Both the position numbers and the translations under genes were made by a program. The notes below the pieces were generated by a model, which had not been told where the DNA came from, searched no databases, and saw only the letters and a program-made list of their open reading frames with translations. A DNA stretch of 57,925 nt from an uncultured Pelagibacteraceae bacterium (GTDB lineage: Bacteria > Pseudomonadota > Alphaproteobacteria > Pelagibacterales > Pelagibacteraceae), in assembly GCA_902609535.1 (NCBI GenBank), contig CACLSF010000006.1:1-57925 (forward strand), in the 5' to 3' direction. Below, piece by piece: positions 12,502 to 22,667 of this stretch (its first letter is position 1; each line of letters opens with the position of its first letter).

Positions 12502-13028
12502 GTTTATTTGCTAACAGAATTTATTCTAAGACAATTACGAGTTTACCCACTTTAATTTTATTATTAGTTGTAATTTTAGATTTAAATATAAATATTATTT
12601 ATAAAAATTATGATTTTATCATAAACTTTAGCTACATAATTGTATTCTTCTGGGGTTTAAAAAAACCTGAGCATCTAGGTTATGGATTAATTTTTTTTGC
12701 AGGTATTATAAATGATGTAGTTCAAAGTTTGCCAATTGGAATATCTTCTCTAGAATATTTATTATTATCTGTGATTGGAGCATTTATAAGAAATAGAACG
12801 ATCATATACAATTTAATTTATGATTGGATATCATTTTTCATAGCAATTTTAATTGTAGGATCAATAAATTACATTATATTAATAGGAATATTTAAAATTC
12901 CAATTATCTATGAAAGTTTAATATTGGGTTTATTCGTTACTTTTTTAATTTACCCTATATTTTTCAAAATATTTTTTTGGATAGATAATATGGTGCTAAT
13001 TAAACAGAATGATAAAAAAAACAGGTAA
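12498..13028 (+). CDS. mreD: Rod-shape-determining membrane protein MreD
   Basis: 176 residues starting at a GTG that overlaps the mreC stop. About five hydrophobic segments span almost the whole length, as in MreD. Sequence conservation of this family is low, so the call rests on topology plus position between mreC and mrdA. The 3' end overlaps the mrdA start by 20 bases. Confidence 0.88.
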   Translation: MSLFANRIYSKTITSLPTLILLLVVILDLNINIIYKNYDFIINFSYIIVFFWGLKKPEHLGYGLIFFAGIINDVVQSLPIGISSLEYLLLSVIGAFIRNRTIIYNLIYDWISFFIAILIVGSINYIILIGIFKIPIIYESLILGLFVTFLIYPIFFKIFFWIDNMVLIKQNDKKNR

Positions 13029-14955
13029 TTTAAATAAAAATAAGGTTATAAGTAGAAGACTTTTTGTTTTAGTTGCTGCAAAGATTGGGTTACTTGGGAT
13101 TATTAGTACAAGATTATATAATCTTCAAATTTCTGAAAAGAAAAAATATGAAGTTTTATCAGACAAAAACAGAATTAGAGAATGGAAAACTCCACCTCAA
13201 AGAGGAATAATAACTGATTATTTCAACAACGTTATTGCAGATAATCAAAGAGTTTATCAAGTTCATTTATCTCTTGAAGAAGTTTCCAATTTTAATAATT
13301 CAATTTTTAAAATTAAAAATATCATAAGTCTTAAAGAGGATGAAATAAAAAAAATATATGAGAATAAAGAAAAGTCTAAGCCCTGGGATACTTTAATAAT
13401 TTCTGAAAATTTATCATGGCAAGAATTTTCTAAATTAAATTTATACTTGCATGAATTGGAAGGTGCAAAGCCAGTTTTGTCTACTTCAAGATATTATCCT
13501 TATTCCAATGATTTAGTACATGTTGTTGGTTATGTTGGTGATGCAACAACTAAAGATATTCAAAATAAGAAAAAAATAGAAGAGAATTTTGTACCAGGTT
13601 TAAAAGTTGGAAAAATTGGTATTGAAAATTCAAAAGATACTGATCTAATAGGAGATCATGGAACCAAAAGATATGAAGTAAATGCATCAGGAAAAAAAAT
13701 AAGTGAAATTAGTTATAACAAAGAAACCCAAGGCAAAAATTTAAGAACGACCATAGACTTAGAAATTCAGCAATTAGCTCAAGAGTTATTAAAAAACCAA
13801 GCAGGGTCAATATGTGTTATGGATATATATACAGGGGAAGTAATTGCAATGGCATCATCCCCGACCTACGATCCAAATAAGTTTACACATGGAATAAGCA
13901 CTAAAGATTGGAATGAAATTAAAAATAATAAGTTAAGACCTTTGATAAATAAATCATTAGCTGGTTTATATTCTCCAGGATCAACTATAAAACCCTTAGT
14001 TGCACTTGCTGCTCTAGAATATGGAATAATTGATACAAAATTTAAAGTAAACTGTAAAGGTCATGATCATCCATATGAATTATATGGAGAAAGATATCAT
14101 TGTTGGAAAAAAAATGGTCATGGATTAATGAGTATGAGAAATGCCATTAAACAGTCATGCGATATTTATTTTTATGAAGTCGCAAGACTTTTAGGTGTAG
14201 ATAAGCTTTCACTAATTGCAAAAAGATATGGTCTAGGTTCAAAAGTTTTAGAAGATTTTTTTTCAGAAGAAAAAAAAGGAATTGTCCCCTCAACGAAATG
14301 GAAAAAACAAGTTTTAGAACAGTCTTGGTACCTTGGTGAAACTGTAATTACTGGAATAGGACAGGGTTACATTCAGACTACTCCACTTCAATTATGTTTG
14401 ATGACAGCGCAATTGGCTAATGGAGGCTATAAGATTAAGCCAAATTTAATTTATGATAAAGAAATAGATTTAGACAAAATTAAATCTAAAATTGAAAGTG
14501 AAAAAAATAAATCTGTAAGTCAAAATATTTTAAAAGATCAAGAATTTAAACACTATGAAAGACTTTACAGAAATCCAAATAATTTAAAGGTAGTCCTGGA
14601 TGCAATGTATGGGTCAACCAATGAACAATTTGGAACCTCATTCAGATCTAGACACAAAGAAAATAAGTATAAGTTTGCTGGAAAAACAGGAACTTCCCAA
14701 GTTAAAAGAATAACTGATCAAGATAGAGAGCTTGATTTAGACCTCGAAGAGATAGAATACAAAAGTAGAGATCATGCTTTATTTATTGCATTTGCGCCTT
14801 ATGATAAACCAAGATATTCCCTTAGTGTTTTGATTGAACATGGAGGTTCAGGTAGCAAAGCGGCTGCTCCACTAGCAAGTAAATTAATAAAAAAAATTTT
14901 AGATAGGCATGAATTAAGAGAAAAAATCAGAAAAGATTTAAAAAATATTGTATGA
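13009..14955 (+). CDS. mrdA: Penicillin-binding protein 2 (elongasome transpeptidase)
   Basis: 648 residues. It is a class B PBP that cross-links peptidoglycan during elongation together with RodA. An N-terminal membrane anchor covers about 17-36, followed by a pedestal domain (G-I-I-T-D motif near 66-70) and a transpeptidase domain. Catalytic Ser325 and Lys328 lie in the SPGSTIKP motif, SCD is at 383-385 and KTGTSQ near 555. Its TGA overlaps the rodA ATG. Confidence 0.96.
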   Translation: MIKKTGNLNKNKVISRRLFVLVAAKIGLLGIISTRLYNLQISEKKKYEVLSDKNRIREWKTPPQRGIITDYFNNVIADNQRVYQVHLSLEEVSNFNNSIFKIKNIISLKEDEIKKIYENKEKSKPWDTLIISENLSWQEFSKLNLYLHELEGAKPVLSTSRYYPYSNDLVHVVGYVGDATTKDIQNKKKIEENFVPGLKVGKIGIENSKDTDLIGDHGTKRYEVNASGKKISEISYNKETQGKNLRTTIDLEIQQLAQELLKNQAGSICVMDIYTGEVIAMASSPTYDPNKFTHGISTKDWNEIKNNKLRPLINKSLAGLYSPGSTIKPLVALAALEYGIIDTKFKVNCKGHDHPYELYGERYHCWKKNGHGLMSMRNAIKQSCDIYFYEVARLLGVDKLSLIAKRYGLGSKVLEDFFSEEKKGIVPSTKWKKQVLEQSWYLGETVITGIGQGYIQTTPLQLCLMTAQLANGGYKIKPNLIYDKEIDLDKIKSKIESEKNKSVSQNILKDQEFKHYERLYRNPNNLKVVLDAMYGSTNEQFGTSFRSRHKENKYKFAGKTGTSQVKRITDQDRELDLDLEEIEYKSRDHALFIAFAPYDKPRYSLSVLIEHGGSGSKAAAPLASKLIKKILDRHELREKIRKDLKNIV

Positions 14956-16082
14956 TACTTTCAACTTCATTAAATTCCAATAGCTATTCATTTATTGATA
15001 AGCTGAAGGCTGTTGATTATTTTTTAATAATAATTGTTGCAACGATAGGTTTGATAAGTATTTTTTCAATTTACTCTACTGAGAGTGGGAACTTTTCTTT
15101 TTATACCAAAAATCATCTAATTAGATTTCTGGTATTCTTTTCTATGTTTTTAGTATTGTCATTTGTAAGAGTCTCAGCATGGTATAAACAGGCCTACATT
15201 TTTTATATTTTAGGAATTGTACTTTTATTATTAGTAATTTTTTTTGGAATTTCAGCATCAGGATCTAAACGATGGATAAATCTTTTTATAATGAACCTTC
15301 AGCCTTCAGAACTAATGAAAATTGCAATAATAGTCTGTTTTGCAAGATATTACCATCGTATTCATAGCTCAGACATTCAAAGTTATAAATATTTATTACA
15401 ACCAATTATACTTTTGTTGATACCTTGCTATTTAGTTATAACTCAACCTGATTTAGGAACAGCAATTTTAATAGCAGGAAGTGGGTTGGCTATTATTTGG
15501 TTAGCAGGACTTAATTTAAAATATTTTATATATTCAGGATTAATATTATTAGTCTCATTACCTTTTATAATTTCAATTTTAAAACCATATCAAAAATCTA
15601 GAATATTAACTTTTTTTAATCCAGAAAGAGACCCTTTAGGTGCTGGTTATCAAATAATTCAATCCAAAATAGCAATTGGTTCAGGAGGATTGTTAGGAAA
15701 AGGTTTCTTGCAAGGTACACAAAGTTATCTTGAATTCTTGCCTGAAAAACACACTGACTTTATTTTTACTCTTTTCTCCGAAGAATTTGGCTTTGTTGGT
15801 TCAATGGTATTAATTTTATTATACGCTTTATTAATTTACAGAATAATAAGGATTGGTTCTTCTAGTAGATCATTTTTTGCTAAACTATACTGTTTTGGTT
15901 TTGCGTCTGCATTATTTTTATATATTTTTGTAAATATAGCTATGGTAGTTGGGTTGTTGCCAATTGTTGGAGCACCACTTCCTATTATGTCATATGGAGG
16001 ATCATCAATGTTATCAATAATGCTAGGTTTAAGTATCGTAATGAGCTGCAAAATTTACAGCCGAGATTCGATCGGCAGTTAA
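14952..16082 (+). CDS. rodA: RodA, SEDS-family peptidoglycan glycosyltransferase
   Basis: 376 residues with about ten membrane segments. It polymerises lipid II in the elongasome with PBP2. Signature SEDS stretches are visible: G-S-K-R-W-I-N-L, Q-P-S-E-L-M-K-I, T-Q-P-D-L-G-T-A, E-K-H-T-D-F-I-F and M-S-Y-G-G-S-S-M. It overlaps mrdA by 4 bases. An imperfect stem (16070-16078 with 16101-16111) spans the stop codon but has no T-run behind it. Confidence 0.96.
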   Translation: MILSTSLNSNSYSFIDKLKAVDYFLIIIVATIGLISIFSIYSTESGNFSFYTKNHLIRFLVFFSMFLVLSFVRVSAWYKQAYIFYILGIVLLLLVIFFGISASGSKRWINLFIMNLQPSELMKIAIIVCFARYYHRIHSSDIQSYKYLLQPIILLLIPCYLVITQPDLGTAILIAGSGLAIIWLAGLNLKYFIYSGLILLVSLPFIISILKPYQKSRILTFFNPERDPLGAGYQIIQSKIAIGSGGLLGKGFLQGTQSYLEFLPEKHTDFIFTLFSEEFGFVGSMVLILLYALLIYRIIRIGSSSRSFFAKLYCFGFASALFLYIFVNIAMVVGLLPIVGAPLPIMSYGGSSMLSIMLGLSIVMSCKIYSRDSIGS

Positions 16083-16124
16083 AATATTGTAAACATTTAT
16101 CTGCCGCGATCAAATAGCATCTAT

Positions 16125-16130
16125 TATAAT
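16125..16130 (+). promoter_or_regulatory. Candidate -10 box for the dadA-like operon
   Basis: A perfect TATAAT lies 26 bases before the GTG at 16157, in the 74-base gap after rodA. The region 17 bases further upstream does not match a sigma-70 -35 box, so support is weak. Confidence 0.3.
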
Positions 16131-16156
16131 TTCTCTTACCAACTATATTTTTTCTT

Positions 16157-17398
16157 GTGTCAGAAAAGATTTTAAAAGTTGGTATAATAGGAGCAGGAAT
16201 TCAAGGAGTCTGTAATGCTCTTTTTCTTCAAAAAAAAGGCTATCAAGTAATTTTGTTCGATAGAGATGAACCCGGAAATGCAGCCTCTTATGGTAATGCA
16301 GGTCATTTTTCTCCTTATGCGTCTGTTCCTTTAAACAGACCAGACATTGTAAGCGATGTGCCATCTATGCTTATGAGCTCAAGAGGACCTTTGGCACTTA
16401 AATGGAATTATGTTCCAAAAATGATCCCTTGGTTTTCAAAATTTTTAATGAATTGTACTAATGATAAAATGATGCATACCGCAAAAAATATGCATCAAAT
16501 TTTAGATCAATCATTACTGGCTTATGATGAACTATTCGAAGAAATAGATCTAGAGGGTTTAGTTGAAAATAATGGAATTTTATATGTCTGGAATGAAAAA
16601 AATTTAAAAAGTAGAGAATTAGAAATAAAAATTAGAGACGATCTAGGCGTTAAACAACAAGTAGTAAATAAAAAAGAAATACATGATTTAGAGCCAAATT
16701 TAAAACCATTTTATCATGGAGGTGTTTTCTATGATTATGCAAGACATGCAAGAAATCCAAAAAAAATACTAATTAAATTATTTCAAAATTTCATTAATAA
16801 AGGAGGAAAGTTTTTAAAACTTAATATCCAAGATTTGAATTTTGATGAAGAAAAACCTGTTATAAGATCAGAAACCCAAAGATTTGTTTTTGATAAATTA
16901 GTTATAGCATGCGGTGCTTTTTCAAAAAAACTAACTGACAAACTTCATGAAAATATTCCACTAGATACTGAGAGAGGGTATCATGTTCATTTTAAAGGTT
17001 TTGATCATTTAATCTCTAGACCAGTAGTTTATTCTAACAGAGGGTTTGGAATGTCACCGATGGATCAAGGATTGAGAGTGGTTGGCACTGTCGAGTTTGG
17101 TGGTTTAGAAAATGATTTATCAAAATCTAGGATTAAAAACTTAATTTTAAATGCAAAAGATATGCTTGACGGCTTACCTGAGCATAAGGATGAGTGGTTA
17201 GGGTTTAGACCTACACTGCCAGATTTTTTACCAATTATTGGACCATCAAAAAATTATAAAAATGTGTTTTACTCATTTGGTCATCATCATTTAGGATGGA
17301 CTTTAGGTGCAATTTCTGGAAAAATAGTGTCTGGTATGATTGCAAATGAAAATACTAATATGGATTTAAAGCCTTACAGTTCAGTTAGATTTGCTTAA
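16157..17398 (+). CDS. dadA: D-amino acid dehydrogenase small-subunit-like FAD oxidoreductase
   Basis: 413 residues from a GTG start. It is a DAO-fold flavoenzyme with the dinucleotide-binding motif GAGIQG at 12-17 and F-D-R-D-E-P-G-N-A-A-S-Y-G-N-A-G at about 35-50, the pattern of DadA proteins. The C-terminal G-F-R-P-T-L-P-D-F-L-P-I-I-G and H-H-H-L-G-W-T-L segments also fit. DadA deaminates D-amino acids to 2-oxo acids and passes electrons to the membrane. The substrate here could also be an imino acid such as hydroxyproline. It overlaps the next gene by 8 bases, so its 2-oxo acid product may feed the following oxidoreductase. Confidence 0.85.
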   Translation: MSEKILKVGIIGAGIQGVCNALFLQKKGYQVILFDRDEPGNAASYGNAGHFSPYASVPLNRPDIVSDVPSMLMSSRGPLALKWNYVPKMIPWFSKFLMNCTNDKMMHTAKNMHQILDQSLLAYDELFEEIDLEGLVENNGILYVWNEKNLKSRELEIKIRDDLGVKQQVVNKKEIHDLEPNLKPFYHGGVFYDYARHARNPKKILIKLFQNFINKGGKFLKLNIQDLNFDEEKPVIRSETQRFVFDKLVIACGAFSKKLTDKLHENIPLDTERGYHVHFKGFDHLISRPVVYSNRGFGMSPMDQGLRVVGTVEFGGLENDLSKSRIKNLILNAKDMLDGLPEHKDEWLGFRPTLPDFLPIIGPSKNYKNVFYSFGHHHLGWTLGAISGKIVSGMIANENTNMDLKPYSSVRFA

Positions 17399-20300
17399 AA
17401 AGTTAAATAGTGTGGAAATTAAACTTGAAGACAAATATAAATTAAGTAAAGGCACTAGATTTTTAACTGGTGCCCAAGCCCTTGTTCGAGTTCCAATTGT
17501 TCAAGCAAGAAGAGATAAACAAAAAAACTTAAATACTGCATGTTATATCTCCGGGTATAGAGGATCTCCTCTAGGTGGCTACGATCAGCAAATTTTAAAA
17601 AATAAAAAATATTTAAATGAAAACAATATTTATTTTCAACCAGGAATAAATGAGGAACTTGCTGCAACTTCTTTATGGGGAACACAGCAAGTAAATCTTA
17701 GAAAACAAGATAAATACGATGGTGTTTTTGGCATATGGTATGGTAAAGGGCCAGGAGTAGATAGAGCAGGAGATGCTTTAAAACATGTAAACTTAGCTGG
17801 TACCTCAAAGTTTGGAGGCGTCATTGCTTTAATGGGAGATGACCATATATGTGAATCTTCAACAACCTCTCATCAAAGTGAATTTGCAATGATTGATGCG
17901 ATGATACCTTTTTTTAATCCAAGTGGTGTTCAAGAAATACTAGATTATGGAATAATAGGAATAGAATTATCAAGAAAAAGTGGATGTTGGGTAGGAATAA
18001 AATGTGTTCATGATAACGTAAGTTCAGGAGCAACAGTTGACTTAGATGAAAATAGGTTAAATCTTTTAGATGTTTCAAGTGAAACCTATCCATCTGAAGG
18101 TTTAAATATAAGACTCAAAGATACCGCTCAAGAAAAAGAATATCGTTTGCATCATCATAAAATAAAATATGTAAAAGAATTTTGTAAACTAAATAGTTTA
18201 AATAAATTAATTTTTGACTCAGAAAATGCAAAAGTTGGAATAATTAGCACTGGAAAGTCTTTTTTAGATACAAAATTAGGGCTAGAAAAAATTGGAATAA
18301 ACGAAGATGTTGCCAATCAAATAGGAATTAAACTTCTGAAAATTGCTATGCCATGGCCATTAGAGGAAACAATAATTGAAAAATTTTCAGAAAATTTAGA
18401 AAAAATTATTGTTGTTGAAGAAAAAAGATCAATCATTGAAACACAGGTCAAAGAAATATTATTTAATAAAAATTTAAATATAAAAGTAGTTGGAAAAAAA
18501 GACGAAAACAATAATGATTTATTTGTTTCTTCTGGAGCTTTAGACCCAGGAGAAATAGGTTTAAAGATCTTTGAAATAATTAATTACCTTAAACTACCAG
18601 ATGAAGTAAATAATCTTTCAAAAAAATTAGAGTCTTTGAAAGAAAAAACTAATTCAAATATTTCTTTAAAAAGAGTCCCACATTTCTGTTCTGGGTGCCC
18701 TCATAATACTTCAACTAGAATACCTGAGGGTAGTAGAGCAATTACAGGTATTAGTTGTGCTTATCTTGTAGAACATATGGAGAGAGATAATGAAGGCTTT
18801 TCACAGATGGGATCAGAAGGTGCAACTTGGGTTGGTGAGTCTGTATTTAGTAATACAGACCATGTTTTTCAAAATATGGGAGATGGGACTTACATCCATT
18901 CAGGAATTCTTTCCATAAGACATGCAGTTGCTGCAAAAACTAAAATGACATTTAAGATTTTGTATAATGATGCCGTTGCTTTAACTGGAGGTCAAGCATT
19001 AGATGGATTACCTACAGTTGCTCAAATGTCTAAACAACTTGAAGCAGAAGGTGTCGAAGAAATTGCAATAATCACAGATGAAATTGAAAAATATAATGAC
19101 AGAGGAGGTTTTGCGAGAAATTCTAAAGTTTATGATAGAAAAAATATTATACATGTTCAAATTGAACTGAGCAAAATTAATGGAACAACTGTAATAATTT
19201 ATGATCAAACCTGTGCAGCTGAGAAAAGAAGGAGAAGAAAAAAAGGTATCTTAGAGGAACCCAAGAAAAAAATTTTTATTAATAAAGACTTATGTGAAGG
19301 TTGTGGAGATTGTGGAATTCAATCTAATTGTGTTTCTATTGCACCTGTCGAAACTGAGTATGGAAGAAAAAGACAAATTGACCAATCTTCTTGTAACAAA
19401 GATTACACATGTGTAGATGGGTTTTGTCCAAGTTTTGTAAGTCTTGAGGGAGATATAAGACTTAAGAAAAATTATGACGATAATTTAATTAATAAAATAA
19501 ATTCAAAGATAGATGATCCAATATTACCTCAAATTGATAAATCTTTTGGAATAATGATTGCTGGAATTGGTGGTACAGGCGTTGTTACAATTGGAGCTGT
19601 GCTTGCAACCGCTGCCCAAATAGATGGAAAAGGATCAGGGGTTTTAGATATGACTGGGTTAGCTCAAAAAGGTGGAGCTGTTAAAAGTTTCTTAAGAATT
19701 TTTGAAAAACCAGAGGATGTAGGAGCAATAAGATTATCTTACGGTGATACAAACTTACTTCTTGGATTTGATTTACTTGTATCAAATGATTTAGAAATAA
19801 TAAAAACCTTAGATAAAAAAATTTCAAAGTTAATAGTTAATACAGATGAAGTTATGCCTGGAGATTTTACAAGGGACAAAAATTTTTATTTACCATTTGA
19901 TGAAATGAGAAACAATTTAATTAATATAGCAGGTCAAGAAAATATAAAGTTTATATCATCAAATAAAATTACATCAAAGATTTTAGGAAATTCAATTTTA
20001 TCAAATATGTTTAATGTTGGAGTAGCATATCAATCAGGCTTAATACCAATTTCAGCTTTATCAATTGAAAAAGCAATTGAGTTAAATGGTGCAAGTGTAA
20101 AAGATAATATTGATGCCTTCAGATTTGGAAGACACTATGAAAATTTAAAAGAGGAAGTAGTAGATATAATTAAAGATGAGCCAGAAGTACTAGAGGGTTT
20201 TGATGAAAAATATAAGAATAGATTTAAGTTTTTGGAAGATTATCAAAATATAAAATATGCTGAAAAATTTGGAGATCTTGTAAGCTATGCAAGAAAGATT

Positions 20301-20831
20301 GATAAAAATATAGGAAACGGTGGTCAATTCTCAACTGCAGTCTTAAAAAATTATTTCAAATTAATGGCATACAAAGATGAATATGAAGTATCGCGATTAA
20401 TGACAAATAAAAAATTCGTAGACGATGTAAATAAAAACTTTGAAGGTAACTTTAATTATAACTTTTATTTAGCTCCTCCAATTTTAAGTAAAAAAAGCAA
20501 AGTTGATGGGAAATTGCTAAAAGTTAAATTTGGAGGATGGTTATTTAATGTGTTTAAACTACTCTCTAAATTTAAATTTTTAAGAGGTACAAAGCTTGAT
20601 CCATTTGGTTATTTAAATGAAAGAAAAAAAGAGAGAGAATTGATAAGAGATTACAAGCAAACAATTACTGACATAGGAATAAAAATAAACAAATCAAACT
20701 ATGAAACAGCAGTTAAAATAGCATCAGTGCCTGATCAAATCAGAGGTTTTGGACATGTAAAGGAAAAGAATATAAAAGAAGCTATAAACTATAGAACAGA
20801 TTTACTAAATTCTTTTCATGAAAACACTTAG
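17391..20831 (+). CDS. Fused indolepyruvate ferredoxin oxidoreductase (IorA-IorB type)
   Basis: 1146 residues. It is predicted to oxidatively decarboxylate aryl- or branched-chain 2-oxo acids to acyl-CoA, reducing ferredoxin. The N-terminal pyruvate-ferredoxin-oxidoreductase-like domain contains S-G-Y-R-G-S-P-L-G-G-Y. The ThDP domain has M-G-D-G-T-Y-I-H-S-G (about 500) and N-D-A-V-A-L-T-G-G-Q. A cysteine cluster C-E-G-C-G-D-C plus a downstream C (about 635) should bind a 4Fe-4S centre. The gamma domain (about 720-900) has G-I-G-G-T-G-V-V-T. The start is ambiguous: TTG at 17391 overlaps dadA, and GTG at 17412 is the alternative. The single-chain fusion is the known proteobacterial form. Confidence 0.9.
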   Translation: MLKKLNSVEIKLEDKYKLSKGTRFLTGAQALVRVPIVQARRDKQKNLNTACYISGYRGSPLGGYDQQILKNKKYLNENNIYFQPGINEELAATSLWGTQQVNLRKQDKYDGVFGIWYGKGPGVDRAGDALKHVNLAGTSKFGGVIALMGDDHICESSTTSHQSEFAMIDAMIPFFNPSGVQEILDYGIIGIELSRKSGCWVGIKCVHDNVSSGATVDLDENRLNLLDVSSETYPSEGLNIRLKDTAQEKEYRLHHHKIKYVKEFCKLNSLNKLIFDSENAKVGIISTGKSFLDTKLGLEKIGINEDVANQIGIKLLKIAMPWPLEETIIEKFSENLEKIIVVEEKRSIIETQVKEILFNKNLNIKVVGKKDENNNDLFVSSGALDPGEIGLKIFEIINYLKLPDEVNNLSKKLESLKEKTNSNISLKRVPHFCSGCPHNTSTRIPEGSRAITGISCAYLVEHMERDNEGFSQMGSEGATWVGESVFSNTDHVFQNMGDGTYIHSGILSIRHAVAAKTKMTFKILYNDAVALTGGQALDGLPTVAQMSKQLEAEGVEEIAIITDEIEKYNDRGGFARNSKVYDRKNIIHVQIELSKINGTTVIIYDQTCAAEKRRRRKKGILEEPKKKIFINKDLCEGCGDCGIQSNCVSIAPVETEYGRKRQIDQSSCNKDYTCVDGFCPSFVSLEGDIRLKKNYDDNLINKINSKIDDPILPQIDKSFGIMIAGIGGTGVVTIGAVLATAAQIDGKGSGVLDMTGLAQKGGAVKSFLRIFEKPEDVGAIRLSYGDTNLLLGFDLLVSNDLEIIKTLDKKISKLIVNTDEVMPGDFTRDKNFYLPFDEMRNNLINIAGQENIKFISSNKITSKILGNSILSNMFNVGVAYQSGLIPISALSIEKAIELNGASVKDNIDAFRFGRHYENLKEEVVDIIKDEPEVLEGFDEKYKNRFKFLEDYQNIKYAEKFGDLVSYARKIDKNIGNGGQFSTAVLKNYFKLMAYKDEYEVSRLMTNKKFVDDVNKNFEGNFNYNFYLAPPILSKKSKVDGKLLKVKFGGWLFNVFKLLSKFKFLRGTKLDPFGYLNERKKERELIRDYKQTITDIGIKINKSNYETAVKIASVPDQIRGFGHVKEKNIKEAINYRTDLLNSFHENT

Positions 20832-21723
20832 CCCTTTATATTTAGCCTCTCTTTATTTGGTTTTAGCTTGTTTATTTTGGGCAGGCAACTTTATAGTAGG
20901 AAAAGCTGCAAGCATAATTGATATTCCTCCGATATCTTTAAATTTTTATAGATGGTTTTTGGCTTGGTTAGTTTTACTTCCGTTCACTTATAAAGAATTA
21001 TTAAATAACAAAAAAATTATAATAAATAATATTTTTTTATTTTCATTGTTGGGAATTTTAGCTGTGACAGTTTTTAATTCAGCTCTTTTTTACTCACTCA
21101 GACATACCCAAGTTATTACTGGAGTACTTATGATTTCAACAGTACCAGTTATGATTATATTATTTTCATCTTTACTTAGAATTGAGAAAACAAATTCATT
21201 TCAAATAATAGGAGTATTTCTCTCACTTACAGGTGTTTTGTTTATAATAACAAAAGCAAATTTAAATAATTTATTAAATTTGTCTTTTAACAAAGGAGAT
21301 ATTTTTGCATTAATTGCAATGTTTGCATGGTCTCTTTATTCAGCTCTTTTGAAAAAAAAGGAATTCAATCTGTCTCCAATTTCTCTATTACAGATCGTTA
21401 TAACTTTTGGAGTTATTTTTCTAATTCCTATGTATTTTATTGATTATAGTTTAGGCAGTGTAATTAAATTACAATCCTCTTTTTATTTAGTTTTATTCTA
21501 TGTTGTTTTTTTCCCTGGTCTAATTTCATTTCTGTTTTGGATAAAAGGTGTAAAGCTTATTGGGGCTAATAGATCTGGAGTTTTTCTTCATTTGATGCCA
21601 ATTCTCGGTGCAATAATGGCTATGATAATTTTCAATGAAAAAATTTTATTTTATCATTTCTTAGGTGCAATTTTTATAATTGCTGGTATTACAATCTCGA
21701 ACAAAAAAACTCAAAATGTTTAA
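20818..21723 (+). CDS. DMT-superfamily (EamA) transporter
   Basis: 301 residues with ten predicted membrane segments arranged as two EamA repeats (about 10-145 and 155-295). The first repeat opens with L-F-W-A-G-N-F-I-V-G-K, typical of this family of metabolite exporters or permeases. It overlaps the upstream oxidoreductase gene by 14 bases and the downstream dehydrogenase by 8. It therefore probably moves a metabolite related to the amino acid/2-oxo acid reactions around it. The substrate cannot be read from sequence. Confidence 0.88.
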   Translation: MKTLSPLYLASLYLVLACLFWAGNFIVGKAASIIDIPPISLNFYRWFLAWLVLLPFTYKELLNNKKIIINNIFLFSLLGILAVTVFNSALFYSLRHTQVITGVLMISTVPVMIILFSSLLRIEKTNSFQIIGVFLSLTGVLFIITKANLNNLLNLSFNKGDIFALIAMFAWSLYSALLKKKEFNLSPISLLQIVITFGVIFLIPMYFIDYSLGSVIKLQSSFYLVLFYVVFFPGLISFLFWIKGVKLIGANRSGVFLHLMPILGAIMAMIIFNEKILFYHFLGAIFIIAGITISNKKTQNV

Positions 21724-22666
21724 GGTAGCCATTTTAGACGATTATCAGAACGTTGCTCAAGAATTTATAGATTTGAAAAATCTTTCATTAAAGTTTGATA
21801 TAGAGATTTTTAGCGAACCTTTTGAAAATGAAGATGATGCTATTGAAAAATTAAAAGAATTTGAAGCCCTTCTTATCATGAGGGAGAGAACTATAATAAG
21901 TTCAAATCTCATTAAAAATTTAAAAAAACTAAAATATATTTCAACAAGCGGAATGAGAAATAAAGCAATAAATCTAGAGGCAGCAAAGAAAGCAAAAATT
22001 ATTGTTACTGGAACTGAAATTAATTCAAATCCAACATGCGAGTTAACATGGGCTTTAATCTTAGGCCTTGCAAGGAATATTAAAGTTGAAGTTGATAATA
22101 TGTATCAAGGTTATTGGCAGACAACGGTTGGCATAGAATTAAAAGGTAAAATTTTAGGAGTTATTGGTTTAGGAAAAGTTGGATCTCAAGTTGCTAAAAT
22201 AGCAAAAGCTTTTGGCATGCAAGTTATGGCATGGAGTGAAAATTTAAGTCTAGATAAGTGTAAAGAACTTGATGTTTTGCCCTCTAGCAAAGAGGATCTT
22301 ATTCAAAACTCTGACTTTATTTCAATTCATGTTCAGGGAGGTACAAGATACAAGGATTGTATAAAGCTTGCTGAATTTGATAAAATGAAAAAATCTGCAT
22401 TTCTAATTAATACTTCAAGAGGTCCAATTGTTAACGAAGATGATTTAATTATAGCTCTTTCAACTAATGTAATTGCTGGAGCTGGTATCGATGTTTATGA
22501 TAAAGAACCTCTGCCCAGTGGTCATAAATTGAGATTTGTGCCTAACGCACTTTTGCTTCCACACGTAGGCTATGTCACAGCTGAAAATTATTCTATTTTC
22601 TATACACAAATGATTGAGAATTTAGAAGCCTGTGTTGCTGGTAAGCCTATTCGAGAAATAAAGTAA
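21716..22666 (+). CDS. D-isomer-specific 2-hydroxyacid dehydrogenase
   Basis: 316 residues from the ATG at 21716; the frame is open further upstream, but this start gives a normal N-terminus (MFKVAILDDYQ). The NAD-binding motif GLGKVG is at 151-156. The catalytic residues are Arg235 (N-T-S-R-G-P), Glu264 (D-K-E-P-L) and His283 (L-P-H-V-G-Y). It reduces a 2-oxo acid or oxidises a D-2-hydroxy acid. It is similar to the SerA/glyoxylate reductase group, but the specific substrate is unresolved. The 8-base overlap with the EamA gene places it in the same operon. Confidence 0.88.
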   Translation: MFKVAILDDYQNVAQEFIDLKNLSLKFDIEIFSEPFENEDDAIEKLKEFEALLIMRERTIISSNLIKNLKKLKYISTSGMRNKAINLEAAKKAKIIVTGTEINSNPTCELTWALILGLARNIKVEVDNMYQGYWQTTVGIELKGKILGVIGLGKVGSQVAKIAKAFGMQVMAWSENLSLDKCKELDVLPSSKEDLIQNSDFISIHVQGGTRYKDCIKLAEFDKMKKSAFLINTSRGPIVNEDDLIIALSTNVIAGAGIDVYDKEPLPSGHKLRFVPNALLLPHVGYVTAENYSIFYTQMIENLEACVAGKPIREIK

Positions 22667-22667
22667 A

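Noticed and set aside
16070-16111. Stem at the end of rodA as a rho-independent terminator
   Set aside because: The stem is bulged and not followed by a T-run, so termination is not supported.
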